From: Candidatus Opimibacter skivensis
GTDB taxonomy: Bacteria; Bacteroidota; Bacteroidia; Chitinophagales; Saprospiraceae
NCBI GenBank assembly: GCA_016722045.1
Contig: JADKGY010000029.1
Span: 124,001-188,000, forward strand
Direction: 5' to 3'
Length of the DNA: 64,000 nucleotides
This document shows, piece by piece, positions 9,495 through 16,984 of the stretch; the stretch's first letter is position 1, and every line of letters begins with the position of its first letter. Position numbers and translations under genes: made by a program. The notes below the pieces were generated by a model. It was not told the origin of the DNA and did no database searches. It was given only the letters and a program-made list of their open reading frames with translations.

Positions 9495-9584
9495 ATGTTT
9501 GATTCCTGCCCCATCAATCCAACCTGTTTAACGAAAGTAGAAACGATCGTCAATAAGATCAACAATAATGCTCCGGTAAAATAA
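9495..9584 (+). CDS. Possible small ORF or truncated gene start before the poly-G tract
   Basis: A 29-codon frame encodes a peptide beginning MFDSCPINPTCLTKVE and ending NNNAPVK. Its composition (paired cysteines, amphipathic VETIVNKINN helix) looks more protein-like than the surrounding AT-rich DNA. It stops 8 bases before the G-rich tract. It may be a real small protein or the start of a gene whose remainder is lost in the damaged region. No family was recognised. Confidence 0.25.
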   Translation: MFDSCPINPTCLTKVETIVNKINNNAPVK

Positions 9585-9591
9585 TAGAATC

Positions 9592-9877
9592 GGGGCGGGG
9601 GGTCCCCTTTTCCGGCCGCGCGGGCCGGGGGGGCGCGGGGGCCCCCGGGGCGGGGGGGAGAGGGGGGGGGGGGGGGGGGGGGTCCCCCGGGGGGGGGAGA
9701 AGGGGGGGGGGGGGGGGGGGGGGGGGGGGCGGGTGGGCCCCGCCGCGCGGGGGCGGGGCGGCGGTTTTTGGGGGGGGGGGGGGGGAGGGGGGGGCTTCCT
9801 GGGGGGGGGGGTCGGGGGGGGGGGGCGGCGGCCCCCCCCCGGCGGGCAGAGGACAGCCCGGCGGGGGGGGGGGGGGC
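9592..9877 (+). repeat. Nearly pure poly-G low-complexity tract, probable artefact
   Basis: About 290 bases are overwhelmingly G with a few C, T and A, containing runs of more than ten G, in a genome whose other intergenic DNA is AT-rich. There is no repeat period. The edges are abrupt on both sides. This is what two-colour Illumina dark-cycle poly-G read tails look like when they are assembled. A real G-rich region is possible but less likely. Genes may be missing here. Confidence 0.85.
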
Positions 9878-9997
9878 AAACGGAAAAAAGGGTTCAAAAT
9901 CTTATTTATCATTGAACTTTTAAACAACCGTCATTTCACAAAATTTATCTTCCAACCTCATACAATTGATTAATAAACAATATAAATATAAAAGTTT

Positions 9998-10558
9998 ATG
10001 GAAAGCTTAAAAATTATTCCACAAGTATTCTTTGACTTAATCGCCAGAGTCGTACCAGGTGCGTTTGGTATTATTGCCTATCTACTGTTTTTTGATAAAA
10101 CCTGGGCATCGCTGGTCGCACAAATTATGGGAGAGTCAGTAGTAAATGCCGGAGCATCTGTTACAATTTTTGTTTTCCTCGGAGCCTCATATGTTGCGGG
10201 AGAACTTATATCACCAGCGGCCAAGTTTGTACAATGGTTTGGAGAATTGAAGTTCTTTAGGCCAGGCATAAAGGAGAAAAACTCTTACGATTATCTCCGA
10301 TATAAACATCCCTATGTAGGTGGACTTTGTGCAAAAATCAGAGCCGAATTCACAATGCATAATGGAATGGCAGTAGTATTTGGACTTAGCGCCGCATATT
10401 ATCCTTTTAGTTCAAAACCATGGAATTGGTATGTATTCTGCATTTTGGTAACTATGTCGCTAATTATTGCTGTACGGGGCCGTAAGACGCGAGATACATT
10501 TAACAAAACCGTCTTAAAGTTTGCTAAGGTTGTTGAATATGATGAGGACAAAAGATGA
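9998..10558 (+). CDS. Small integral membrane protein of unknown function
   Basis: The protein has 186 residues. Hydrophobic segments lie at about 10-32 (LIARVVPGAFGIIAYLLFF), 48-72, 120-135 and 143-160, separated by charged loops, so it has about four membrane passes. The C-terminal tail is basic and then acidic. I do not recognise the family. It is the first intact gene after the poly-G tract and reads in the same direction as the eCIS-associated genes. It may be the last gene of that locus, but the interrupted region between them prevents firm linkage. Confidence 0.65.
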   Translation: MESLKIIPQVFFDLIARVVPGAFGIIAYLLFFDKTWASLVAQIMGESVVNAGASVTIFVFLGASYVAGELISPAAKFVQWFGELKFFRPGIKEKNSYDYLRYKHPYVGGLCAKIRAEFTMHNGMAVVFGLSAAYYPFSSKPWNWYVFCILVTMSLIIAVRGRKTRDTFNKTVLKFAKVVEYDEDKR

Positions 10559-10922
10559 ATTTCGTTTGAATTAATTAAATTTAATATACCCCGTTTTCTA
10601 ATAATCTTTTCCTTTTCTGTTCAATCAATTTATCTTTTACTGACAAATCTAGTTTGTTATCTTCCCAAAATAAAGAATAGCTTGCTATTAATTTCAGGAT
10701 CGTCGAATATAATCAGTCTAACAATGAAAGACCCGAATTTGGTGGAACAACTAGTATTCTGATTCAATGAAATCTGGAACTAAATCCAAGAATCATGTTT
10801 ACCCCCCAGCAAATTATAGAACAATAAATCAGATGCCCTCGGAGATTAACTGGCCAAGACTCCAAATCAAAAAGAAGTATCAGTACCTCAAATATTAAAT
10901 CATCAAAAAAAAACAACAAGAA
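10559..10922. other. Intergenic region with no recognised feature
   Basis: These 364 AT-rich bases lie between the membrane protein and the SRPBCC gene. There is no convincing reading frame, hairpin or repeat. A purine-rich AACAACAAGAA stretch just before 10923 may help ribosome binding. Confidence 0.6.
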
Positions 10923-11351
10923 ATGAAACCCATACCCATCATCATCGAACGCACCTACCCCGCCCCTATCGAAAAAGTATGGACGGCCATCACCGACAAA
11001 AATGAAATGAAACTTTGGTATTTCAACCTCGCTGAATTCAAACCCAAAGTTGGTTTCGAATTCACATTCGTGGGCGGTACTGAACATCAAAGCTATCTGC
11101 ACCTATGCACCATCACAGAAGTAGATGTCAATAAAAAACTAACCCATAGCTGGAGATATGATGGTTATGAAGGAATCTCATTCGTCACCTGGGAGCTTTT
11201 CCCTGAAGGCGAAAACACAAGAGTGCGACTGACACATTCAGGACTGGAAACATTCCCTGCATCTAATCCGGATTTTGCAAAAACAAATTTCGAACAAGGC
11301 TGGACTTCAATACTTGGTACTTCTTTGAAAGAATATCTGAAGAAACAATAA
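10923..11351 (+). CDS. SRPBCC/AHSA1-like domain protein
   Basis: A single START-like hydrophobic-cavity domain fills the 142 residues. The family opening ERTYPAPIEKVWTAITDK lies at about 8-26. A glycine-rich FEFTFVGG follows, then a TWELFPEGENTRVRLTHSG block near 95-113 and the terminal helix. AHSA1-type bacterial proteins are cytosolic ligand-binding or stress-related proteins with no fixed enzymatic role. It is monocistronic in this context. Its stop codon lies inside the first unit of a short tandem repeat array. Confidence 0.85.
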   Translation: MKPIPIIIERTYPAPIEKVWTAITDKNEMKLWYFNLAEFKPKVGFEFTFVGGTEHQSYLHLCTITEVDVNKKLTHSWRYDGYEGISFVTWELFPEGENTRVRLTHSGLETFPASNPDFAKTNFEQGWTSILGTSLKEYLKKQ

Positions 11352-11412
11352 GCAATAGGCAATAAGCAATAGGCAATGAGCAATAGGCAATAGGCAATAG
11401 GCAAAAAAGAAA
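11345..11412 (+). repeat. Short tandem array (CAATAGG / CAATAAG units) at the SRPBCC stop
   Basis: About eight degenerate 7-base units of the CAATAGG/CAATAAG type begin with the CAATAA that contains the stop codon of the upstream gene. The sense strand is rich in TAA and TAG. Because the period is not a multiple of three, stops fall in all frames. Confidence 0.85.
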
Positions 11413-11439
11413 TAAGCAATACGCAAAATAAAATTTAAT

Positions 11440-11657
11440 TTGCGTTAATGCTTCGACCGGTTTACTCATCCTCGTGCTACAGCTCAGCAACACGGTGAAA
11501 TTTGTTTCAATAAAACTAAGAAAAGAGGACGCAGAAAAAATATGAAAAATTAAGATCTATTGAGATTAAGTTTCATTTTTAACCCGATGAAAATAGTACT
11601 CTGAAAAAATGGAACGCAGATCTTCATGATGATCATGATTTGTCATGATTTAATTTT
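11440..11657 (+). repeat. Dispersed non-coding element, copy A
   Basis: This stretch is related to the reverse complement of 51269-51500. Shared blocks in order are GTGCTRCAGCTCAGCAAC, GAGGACGC, a GAAAAATTAWGATC-like block, GAACGCAGAT and TTCATGAT-SATCATGATT. Both copies end in the same pyrimidine-rich TCTGCC array. A TGCTTCGACC head at 11449 is also present at 58873. No ORF is conserved between copies, so it is probably a non-autonomous or structural repeat. Copy limits are approximate. Confidence 0.7.
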
Positions 11658-11658
11658 C

Positions 11659-11841
11659 CTCTTCTGCCTCTCCTGCCCTTTCTGCCTCTTCTGCCCTTTC
11701 TGCCTCTTCTGCCCTTTCTGCCTCTTCCGCCTCTTCTGCCCTTTCTGCCTCTTCTGCCTCTTCTGCCTCTTCTGCCTCTTCTGCCCTTTCTGCCCTTTCC
11801 TCCTTTTCCGCCCTTTCCGCCTCTTCCGCCTTTTCTGCCCT
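11659..11841. repeat. TCTGCC-type tandem array after the alkaline phosphatase stop
   Basis: A degenerate array of TCTGCCCTT / TCTGCCTCT units runs to the base before the stop codon of the minus-strand phosphatase gene. Read in that gene's sense, it is a GGCAGAAAA-type purine array, as after the kinase at 51207. It yields a spurious Cys/Phe-rich reading frame on the plus strand. Confidence 0.9.
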
Positions 11842-12909
11842 TTAAAGTCCTAAAAGCATTTTCATCTTTTCAAAAATCGCCGTATTCTCATAAATACCCA
11901 AAAACTCCTCCGCACCCGGACCGTGGGCAAATACAGGCACCATCTGTGACGAATGTACTTTGCTTCCGAATTCAATACGCGGAGCATGCTTTCCTTTTAT
12001 ACTGATATAAGCACACTCATGATCAGCAGTCACAATCAACAACGTGTTTGAATCCATTTTGCGAAGGATCACCTCCAGCATGCTATAGGTATCCTGCATC
12101 TCAAGCGCAAGCCATTCCTGATCATTGGCATGTGACGCCCAGTCAACCTGAGATGCTTCGACCATTAAAAAATAGCCTTTATCAGATCTGGCCTTTATCG
12201 CATCCATCGTCTCAGCAACCATTTGCGGGAGATAGGTCCTTCCCTGCGAAGCCCGCTTCGGATCTTCAAAGGCCGTGAATGCAGCAATTTTTTTATCCCT
12301 GTTGATCTTTGAAAAATTGAATACCACCTGTGGATCCTGACTGGTCAGTATTGCATAGTTTTTCTTTTGTAATTCTTCAATTAGATTTGATTTGTCAGTA
12401 TACCTTTCTTTGAAATATTTCTCTCCTCCGCCTACAAATACGTCCATGTCTGACTGAACCAGTTGTCTTGCAATATCTTCATAAGATCCCCTTGAATCAA
12501 CATGCGCGTAAAATGCTGCAGGTGTCGCATGAACAACGGGACTGGTCACAATAAAACCCGTTTTAAGACCATGTTCCTTCGCCAATTCCATAATTGACGT
12601 CACCGGTAAGCTGTCAGGCCCGACACCCTCGGCAGAATTAAATGTCTTTACTCCACAAGCCATCGCCGTAGCTGATGCACCACTATCTGTCTCAAGATGA
12701 CTGGAAGAATAAGTCTTCTGCAAGCCCACGACTTCCATACGTTGCAATGGTGACGGCGGTTTTGAAAGTAATTCCCCAAGCGCGATATGGGCCAGGCCCA
12801 TCCCGTCCCCGATTACCAATATGATATTCGACGGCCTCTCCGGTGGCGGAGATTGGTTAAAATCAGGTGTGAAATATAGCCACCAGCTAATGAAGAACGC
12901 CAATACCAT
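11842..12909 (-). CDS. Alkaline phosphatase (PhoA superfamily)
   Basis: This enzyme is predicted to hydrolyse phosphate monoesters outside the cytoplasmic membrane. A short N-terminal hydrophobic segment (about 2-14) acts as a signal or anchor. Metal and catalytic motifs are NIILVIGDGMG at about 28-38, the nucleophile serine in TDSGASATAMACG at about 74-86, and the C-terminal metal motif VTADHEC near 295-301. At 355 residues it is compact relative to E. coli PhoA but normal for Bacteroidota members. It is divergent from the gene at 12981. The stop is immediately followed in sense by a purine-rich tandem array instead of an obvious terminator hairpin. Confidence 0.9.
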   Translation of the reverse strand: MVLAFFISWWLYFTPDFNQSPPPERPSNIILVIGDGMGLAHIALGELLSKPPSPLQRMEVVGLQKTYSSSHLETDSGASATAMACGVKTFNSAEGVGPDSLPVTSIMELAKEHGLKTGFIVTSPVVHATPAAFYAHVDSRGSYEDIARQLVQSDMDVFVGGGEKYFKERYTDKSNLIEELQKKNYAILTSQDPQVVFNFSKINRDKKIAAFTAFEDPKRASQGRTYLPQMVAETMDAIKARSDKGYFLMVEASQVDWASHANDQEWLALEMQDTYSMLEVILRKMDSNTLLIVTADHECAYISIKGKHAPRIEFGSKVHSSQMVPVFAHGPGAEEFLGIYENTAIFEKMKMLLGL

Positions 12910-12980
12910 AAGACAAAACTAATTTTGATAAGCAATATGGTAACAATAATTTTACCTTCCAGTATGGAATTAAAAGTCTC

Positions 12981-14036
12981 GTGATGAAGTTTAACCGGAT
13001 TACAATGCGATTTACTCTACTTCTATTCATCTTATGGGCTCAAACTTCACTACCTGCCCAGGAGAGCACCCGCCTTACTCTTTTTGAGAAACTTTACCAC
13101 CTGGATAGCATAAGGCTGACGTTGACATACCCCTATGATTCTTTGACCAAATCCAACAATAATGAAATCGATGCCCTGATCAGTATTGAATCAACCAGTG
13201 GTTCTCTCGTAACAAATCAACCCCTGACATTGAATCTCAGAGGAAAATTCCGTCGCATGAAATGCAATTTCCCTCCCCTCCTGCTCAACTTTAAGAAATC
13301 AATGCTTAAGTCCCTGGACCTGAAAAACGTGGATGAAATGAAACTGGTGACCCACTGCATAAATGGAGAAGAAGGTCAATTAAACCTGCAGGAAGAACGG
13401 ATGATGTACCAGGTCTATGAATCCATTACCCCCATGTCGTACAGGACAATCTGGGTGACCGTTTATTATTGTGATCAAAATCATCCGGCCGTATGTGATA
13501 CATCTGCTGGTTTTCTTCTCGAACCAGATGGTGACATCACTAACAGGCTGGGTGTATGTGAGAAAAAAATATTTAATCCCCAGGAGGACTCACTCCTATT
13601 TGAATCCTATGGCCATGCTGCTGCCTTCAATTTTTTAATTGGCAACAGAGACTGGAGTGTCATTGGCGCACGGAATGCAAAGCTGTTCTTTGACAAAGCG
13701 ATTGGAAAATATATTGTCATTCCATATGATTTTGATTTTTCAAATGTTGTAGGCGCATCCTACCGTCGTGAAACTTTACCAAAGACCATGTTGCATCCAT
13801 ATGACCGGATATACCAGGGTGAATATTTCAAAGACAAGGCAGGACAAATCCTAAAATCATTTTATCTATTCCGTGACTCTGTCATCAACACCGTAAATAC
13901 CGCAGTAAATCCAATGGGTGAGGAGCGTCGCAATCAAATCAGAAAATATTTTGAAAAGTGGTTTGACATGGTGAAGAAAAACAAACCAGGTGGTTTGATG
14001 TATGATTGTGTGTGTCCGTATACGGGAGGACTTTGA
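12981..14036 (+). CDS. Exported protein of unknown function, weak CotH-like resemblance
   Basis: The signal peptide is residues 1-27, ending in an AQES cleavage region. The mature part has a beta-rich half containing LNLRGKFRRMKCNFPP (about 83-98). A second part contains FNLLIGNRDW-like and IVIPYDFDFSNVVGASY motifs (about 215-260). The combination of an RG(K/N)xRR...FPP block with a late IPYDFD acidic motif resembles CotH-type atypical kinases, but I cannot confirm catalytic residues. It is probably periplasmic or surface exposed. It starts about 70 bases from the divergent phosphatase gene. Confidence 0.6.
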   Translation: MMKFNRITMRFTLLLFILWAQTSLPAQESTRLTLFEKLYHLDSIRLTLTYPYDSLTKSNNNEIDALISIESTSGSLVTNQPLTLNLRGKFRRMKCNFPPLLLNFKKSMLKSLDLKNVDEMKLVTHCINGEEGQLNLQEERMMYQVYESITPMSYRTIWVTVYYCDQNHPAVCDTSAGFLLEPDGDITNRLGVCEKKIFNPQEDSLLFESYGHAAAFNFLIGNRDWSVIGARNAKLFFDKAIGKYIVIPYDFDFSNVVGASYRRETLPKTMLHPYDRIYQGEYFKDKAGQILKSFYLFRDSVINTVNTAVNPMGEERRNQIRKYFEKWFDMVKKNKPGGLMYDCVCPYTGGL

Positions 14037-14039
14037 AAA

Positions 14040-14375
14040 AAGTAAACAGTAAATAGTATTCAGTATTCAGTTTTAAAGAGGATTATGGGTTCACAGGAAC
14101 TCATGAATTGAATGTTTTTAACGAATACTGCCAAACCAATAACTTATTACTGATTATGGGTTACTGATTACCGTTTACTTATTGCAGGTTACTGATTACA
14201 GGTTACTGATTACAGGTTACTGATTACTGGTTACCGGTTACTGATTTCTGGTTACTGATTACAGGTTACTGATTAATGTGTTACTGATTACTGGTTACCG
14301 GTTACTGATTACCGGTTACTGAATACTGGTTACTGAATACTGGTTACTGAATACTGAATACCTAGCTCCTTATTT
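14040..14375. repeat. TTACTGATTAC / GTATTCAGTAA degenerate tandem array between convergent genes
   Basis: The left edge reads AGTAAACAGTAAATAGTATTCAG directly after the plus-strand stop with a few variant bases. The remainder is more than twenty units of TTACTGATTAC, GGTTACCGG and TTACTGAATAC. Read from the minus-strand gene ending at 14399, it is the same CAGTAA family in the same sense orientation. Similar units recur after 25800. Confidence 0.9.
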
Positions 14376-14398
14376 CCAGATACTCATTTCCCCACCGC

Positions 14399-15688
14399 TT
14401 AAGTATCTGCCAATGTATGTAATGCAGAAATTAATCGATCTAAGTCTGATTTTACAATATAGATATGGGGGGTCACCCGCACGCCCTGGACATTGTAATA
14501 ATCTATGGACGTCGTATGGATTTTAAATTTTTCATGCAAAGCACCCGTTAGCTCTCCACCGGTCATACCATCAATAGCTACAATGCAAAGAGCGCAACTT
14601 TTAGTGGGATGTGTATCCGTTTTAATCTTGATTTTCGGATGATCCTTCACGCCATCGGTCCAGTATTTTTTGAGATACTGCAACCTTTCTTCTTTTAACT
14701 CACTCCCTATGGTATAATGAAAATCAATAGCCTGGCCTATCGCCTGTTCGATAGGAAAAGATCTTGTGCCAAGGGATTCAAATTTTCGAATATCAGCACT
14801 TTCAGGTTTGTCAGTACCAAATAGTGGATACAAGTCTGCAATGTGATCCTTCTTTACATACATCATCCCTGAACCAAATGGAGCACATAGCCATTTATGA
14901 AGGCTTGTTCCAAAAAAATCAGCACCCAGTTCCGGTATTTTGAATGTGATATGTGCAAACGTATGAGCACCATCGACGAGTACCTTCGCTGACTTTGCAT
15001 GGGCCTTGTCGGCGATCTTTCTGACGGGCAGGATATGTCCGTTCCAATTGATCATGTGTGTGATATGAACAATCTTTACGTCAGGGGTCATCTGGGCTTC
15101 AAATGCATCGACGACTTCGTCTTCCGTCATTTTCGGAAGATCGAGTTCAACCCATTTCAGGATGATACCATCTCGCATTTCTCTTTGTTTCCAGGCATTC
15201 ATCATGTTTGGATAATCCAGCCTGGAAAGCACGACAGCATCTCCTTTCTGAAGTCTTAGCCCGAATATGATTGTTTCCAGGGCTTCACTTGCATTGCGGC
15301 AAATGGAAATTTCCTCATTGCTTACTCCTGCAAGATCAGCCAATCGTTGCCGGAGTGGTTCGCGACCCTGATCCAATACACGCCACATATAATATGAAGG
15401 CGCTTCATTGCACATCTTATCATAACGTTCACGGGCTTCCTGGACGATGAGTGGCTGAGGGCTGACACCACCGTTGTTGAGATTCAGAAGGCCTGGCGAA
15501 GTGGAATACATTGTCTTGATCTGGTACCAGAATTTTTCATCCTGCGAAAGGGGTAAGGAAACATTGGACTTCTTATAACTATCAATCCATCCCAGGTCAG
15601 CTCCCGGCAATAAAAAAGAAGAAAGAAGAGGAGCGGCCCCTGCAGCAGCAATCTGGCCAAGAAAGGTGCGTCTTTGGAATGATTTCAT
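14399..15688 (-). CDS. Tat-exported class V aminotransferase-fold PLP enzyme
   Basis: The N-terminus is a twin-arginine-type signal (FQRRTFLGQIAAAGAAPLLSS, about 4-24). The body is a fold-type I PLP enzyme related to isopenicillin N epimerase and cysteine desulfurase-like proteins. The cofactor aspartate lies in VLVDGAHTFAHI, and the Schiff-base lysine is the K of GTSLHKWLCAPFG near residue 270. An exported PLP enzyme is unusual but common in this subfamily in Bacteroidota. The substrate is unknown; an amino-acid-derived compound in the periplasm is likely. It is divergent from the DinB gene at 15773. Confidence 0.85.
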   Translation of the reverse strand: MKSFQRRTFLGQIAAAGAAPLLSSFLLPGADLGWIDSYKKSNVSLPLSQDEKFWYQIKTMYSTSPGLLNLNNGGVSPQPLIVQEARERYDKMCNEAPSYYMWRVLDQGREPLRQRLADLAGVSNEEISICRNASEALETIIFGLRLQKGDAVVLSRLDYPNMMNAWKQREMRDGIILKWVELDLPKMTEDEVVDAFEAQMTPDVKIVHITHMINWNGHILPVRKIADKAHAKSAKVLVDGAHTFAHITFKIPELGADFFGTSLHKWLCAPFGSGMMYVKKDHIADLYPLFGTDKPESADIRKFESLGTRSFPIEQAIGQAIDFHYTIGSELKEERLQYLKKYWTDGVKDHPKIKIKTDTHPTKSCALCIVAIDGMTGGELTGALHEKFKIHTTSIDYYNVQGVRVTPHIYIVKSDLDRLISALHTLADT

Positions 15689-15772
15689 ATCGTCTTGTAG
15701 TTATCGTTTTGTTAAACAGGATGTTGAAATTAAAAAATCATATCATCTTGCACGTTGCCTAAATAAACAACT

Positions 15773-16291
15773 ATGCGAATACCCCTTATTACCTGCTCCA
15801 CTCTTCTCCTGTTTTTCTTTGTCCAAACGGCCCAGGCACAATCCTTCCTGGCTGATTATAAGCTCAAATGGAAAAATGCGGCTGAGTATACGCTTGAATT
15901 TGCACAGGCTATGCCTGAAGACCAATATGGATATAAGCCGGTACCGGCTGAAATGAGTTTCCGTGAGCAATTGAAGCACATAGCTGCCAATATGGTATGG
16001 CTGAGCTCATCCTATCTGAAAGGAAAACATACCTCAATCGATCCGACGAAAACAGGTGATTCGAAAAAAGAAATCATTGAGTTGCTTAACCAGGCATTCA
16101 ACTATGCAAAACAAACTGTAGACGGGCTCCAGGAAAAGGATTTGAATGAGCCCGTTGACTTCTTTGCAGGTATGATGTCCAGAAGACGCATCCTGCTCCT
16201 GATGACTGATCACGTCACGCACCATCGTGGACAACTGGTCGTGTATCTGAGATTGAATGATGTCGTGCCTCCGAGCTATCGGGGATGGTAA
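15773..16291 (+). CDS. DinB-family protein with signal peptide
   Basis: This is a four-helix DinB/YfiT-like metal-binding protein preceded by a clear signal peptide (1-22, ending AQAQ). Candidate metal histidines are in FREQLKHIAANMVW (about 65-78) and in MTDHVTHHRGQLVVYLR (about 144-160). The C-terminal PPSYRGW is typical of the family in Bacteroidota. Members are nickel- or zinc-binding and often thiol transferases, but the activity here is unknown and the export signal implies a periplasmic role. A GTGATCTG tandem array begins a few bases after the stop. Confidence 0.87.
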   Translation: MRIPLITCSTLLLFFFVQTAQAQSFLADYKLKWKNAAEYTLEFAQAMPEDQYGYKPVPAEMSFREQLKHIAANMVWLSSSYLKGKHTSIDPTKTGDSKKEIIELLNQAFNYAKQTVDGLQEKDLNEPVDFFAGMMSRRRILLLMTDHVTHHRGQLVVYLRLNDVVPPSYRGW

Positions 16292-16297
16292 CGAGAA

Positions 16298-16393
16298 TCT
16301 TGTGATCTGGTGATCAAGTGATCAGGTGATCAAAAGGTCAAATGATCTGGTGATCGAGTGATCTGGTGATCTGGTGATCAAGTGATCAAATGG
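16298..16393. repeat. GTGATCNN tandem array between convergent genes
   Basis: About eleven 8- to 10-base units of the GTGATCTG/GTGATCAA type follow the DinB stop. They run into the 3' end of the minus-strand four-helix gene, whose last residues HLIT and TGA stop are encoded by the array. The unit is nearly its own reverse complement, so both genes see a similar sense repeat. Confidence 0.9.
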
Positions 16394-16770
16394 TCTGGAG
16401 ATTTGTTGAGATCATCATATAATCGTTTCTTATAAGCTGACATCACCTTTAAGATTTCATCCGCTTCCTGTTCAATATCAGACATCTCCTCCTTTGCAAG
16501 AAACTCTCCTGCTATAATCATTTCAATCCAGAAAGGAGTTTCATCAGCTTCTTCAACAACAATGCAAAGTTTGGAAAATTTCTCTCTGTCAGATCTAGAG
16601 CGACATACCGCTCTAAAATTGGAAGCTACGGAAGTTGATGCACGAATCAATTGTTTTCGAATGACACCCAGAGCGTCTGAGTACTTTAGAGGAGAGGTAA
16701 TTTTAATAATTGTTAAAGCTAACTTCTTAGTCCTCTGTCTGAATAATTCATTAAATTCTTCTTGTTTCAT
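16378..16770 (-). CDS. Four-helix bundle protein (23S rRNA intervening-sequence family)
   Basis: The protein has 130 residues with the family blocks LALTIIKITSPLKYSDA (about 17-33), RKQLIRASTSVASNFRA (about 38-54) and KLCIVVEEADETPFWIEMI (about 67-85). This domain is encoded by 23S rRNA intervening sequences and also occurs free-standing beside diversity-generating retroelements and elsewhere. No rRNA, reverse transcriptase or variable repeat is nearby here, so it is a solitary copy of unknown role. The C-terminal few residues come from the tandem repeat at 16298-16393. Confidence 0.85.
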   Translation of the reverse strand: MKQEEFNELFRQRTKKLALTIIKITSPLKYSDALGVIRKQLIRASTSVASNFRAVCRSRSDREKFSKLCIVVEEADETPFWIEMIIAGEFLAKEEMSDIEQEADEILKVMSAYKKRLYDDLNKSPDHLIT

Positions 16771-16860
16771 GTTTTCAATGGTTTGGTTTCTCTAATTTAA
16801 AATTTCCATCCCATAAAAACAATATTTTTTTCTAATTTTCCAGATCACAAGATAAAATAT

Positions 16861-16984
16861 CACTCGATCACTCGATCACTCGATCACTCGATCACTCGAT
16901 CACTCGATCACTCGATCACTCGATCACTCGATCACTCGATCACTCGATCACTCGATCACTCGATCACTCGATCACTCGATCACT
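16861..16984. repeat. Perfect 8-base tandem array CACTCGAT, about 15.5 copies
   Basis: Uninterrupted identical 8-mers abut the 3' end of the minus-strand repeat protein and supply its TGA stop at 16980-16982. In that gene's sense the unit is ATCGAGTG, giving TGA in all three frames because 8 is not a multiple of 3. Perfect identity suggests recent expansion and probable copy-number variability. Confidence 0.97.

Noticed and set aside
9559..9927. Proline-rich 122-residue frame (minus) and glycine-rich 60-residue frame (plus)
   Set aside because: Both are translations of the poly-G block and have no real protein character.
11626..11853. Cys/Phe-rich 75-residue frame on the plus strand
   Set aside because: It is only the TCTGCC tandem array translated.
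16378..16770. Four-helix protein as a sign of a diversity-generating retroelement
   Set aside because: No reverse transcriptase or template/variable repeat pair is found nearby; the family is often solitary.
16861..16984. Possible CRISPR array
   Set aside because: The period is 8 bases with no spacers and no cas genes nearby; it is a simple tandem repeat.
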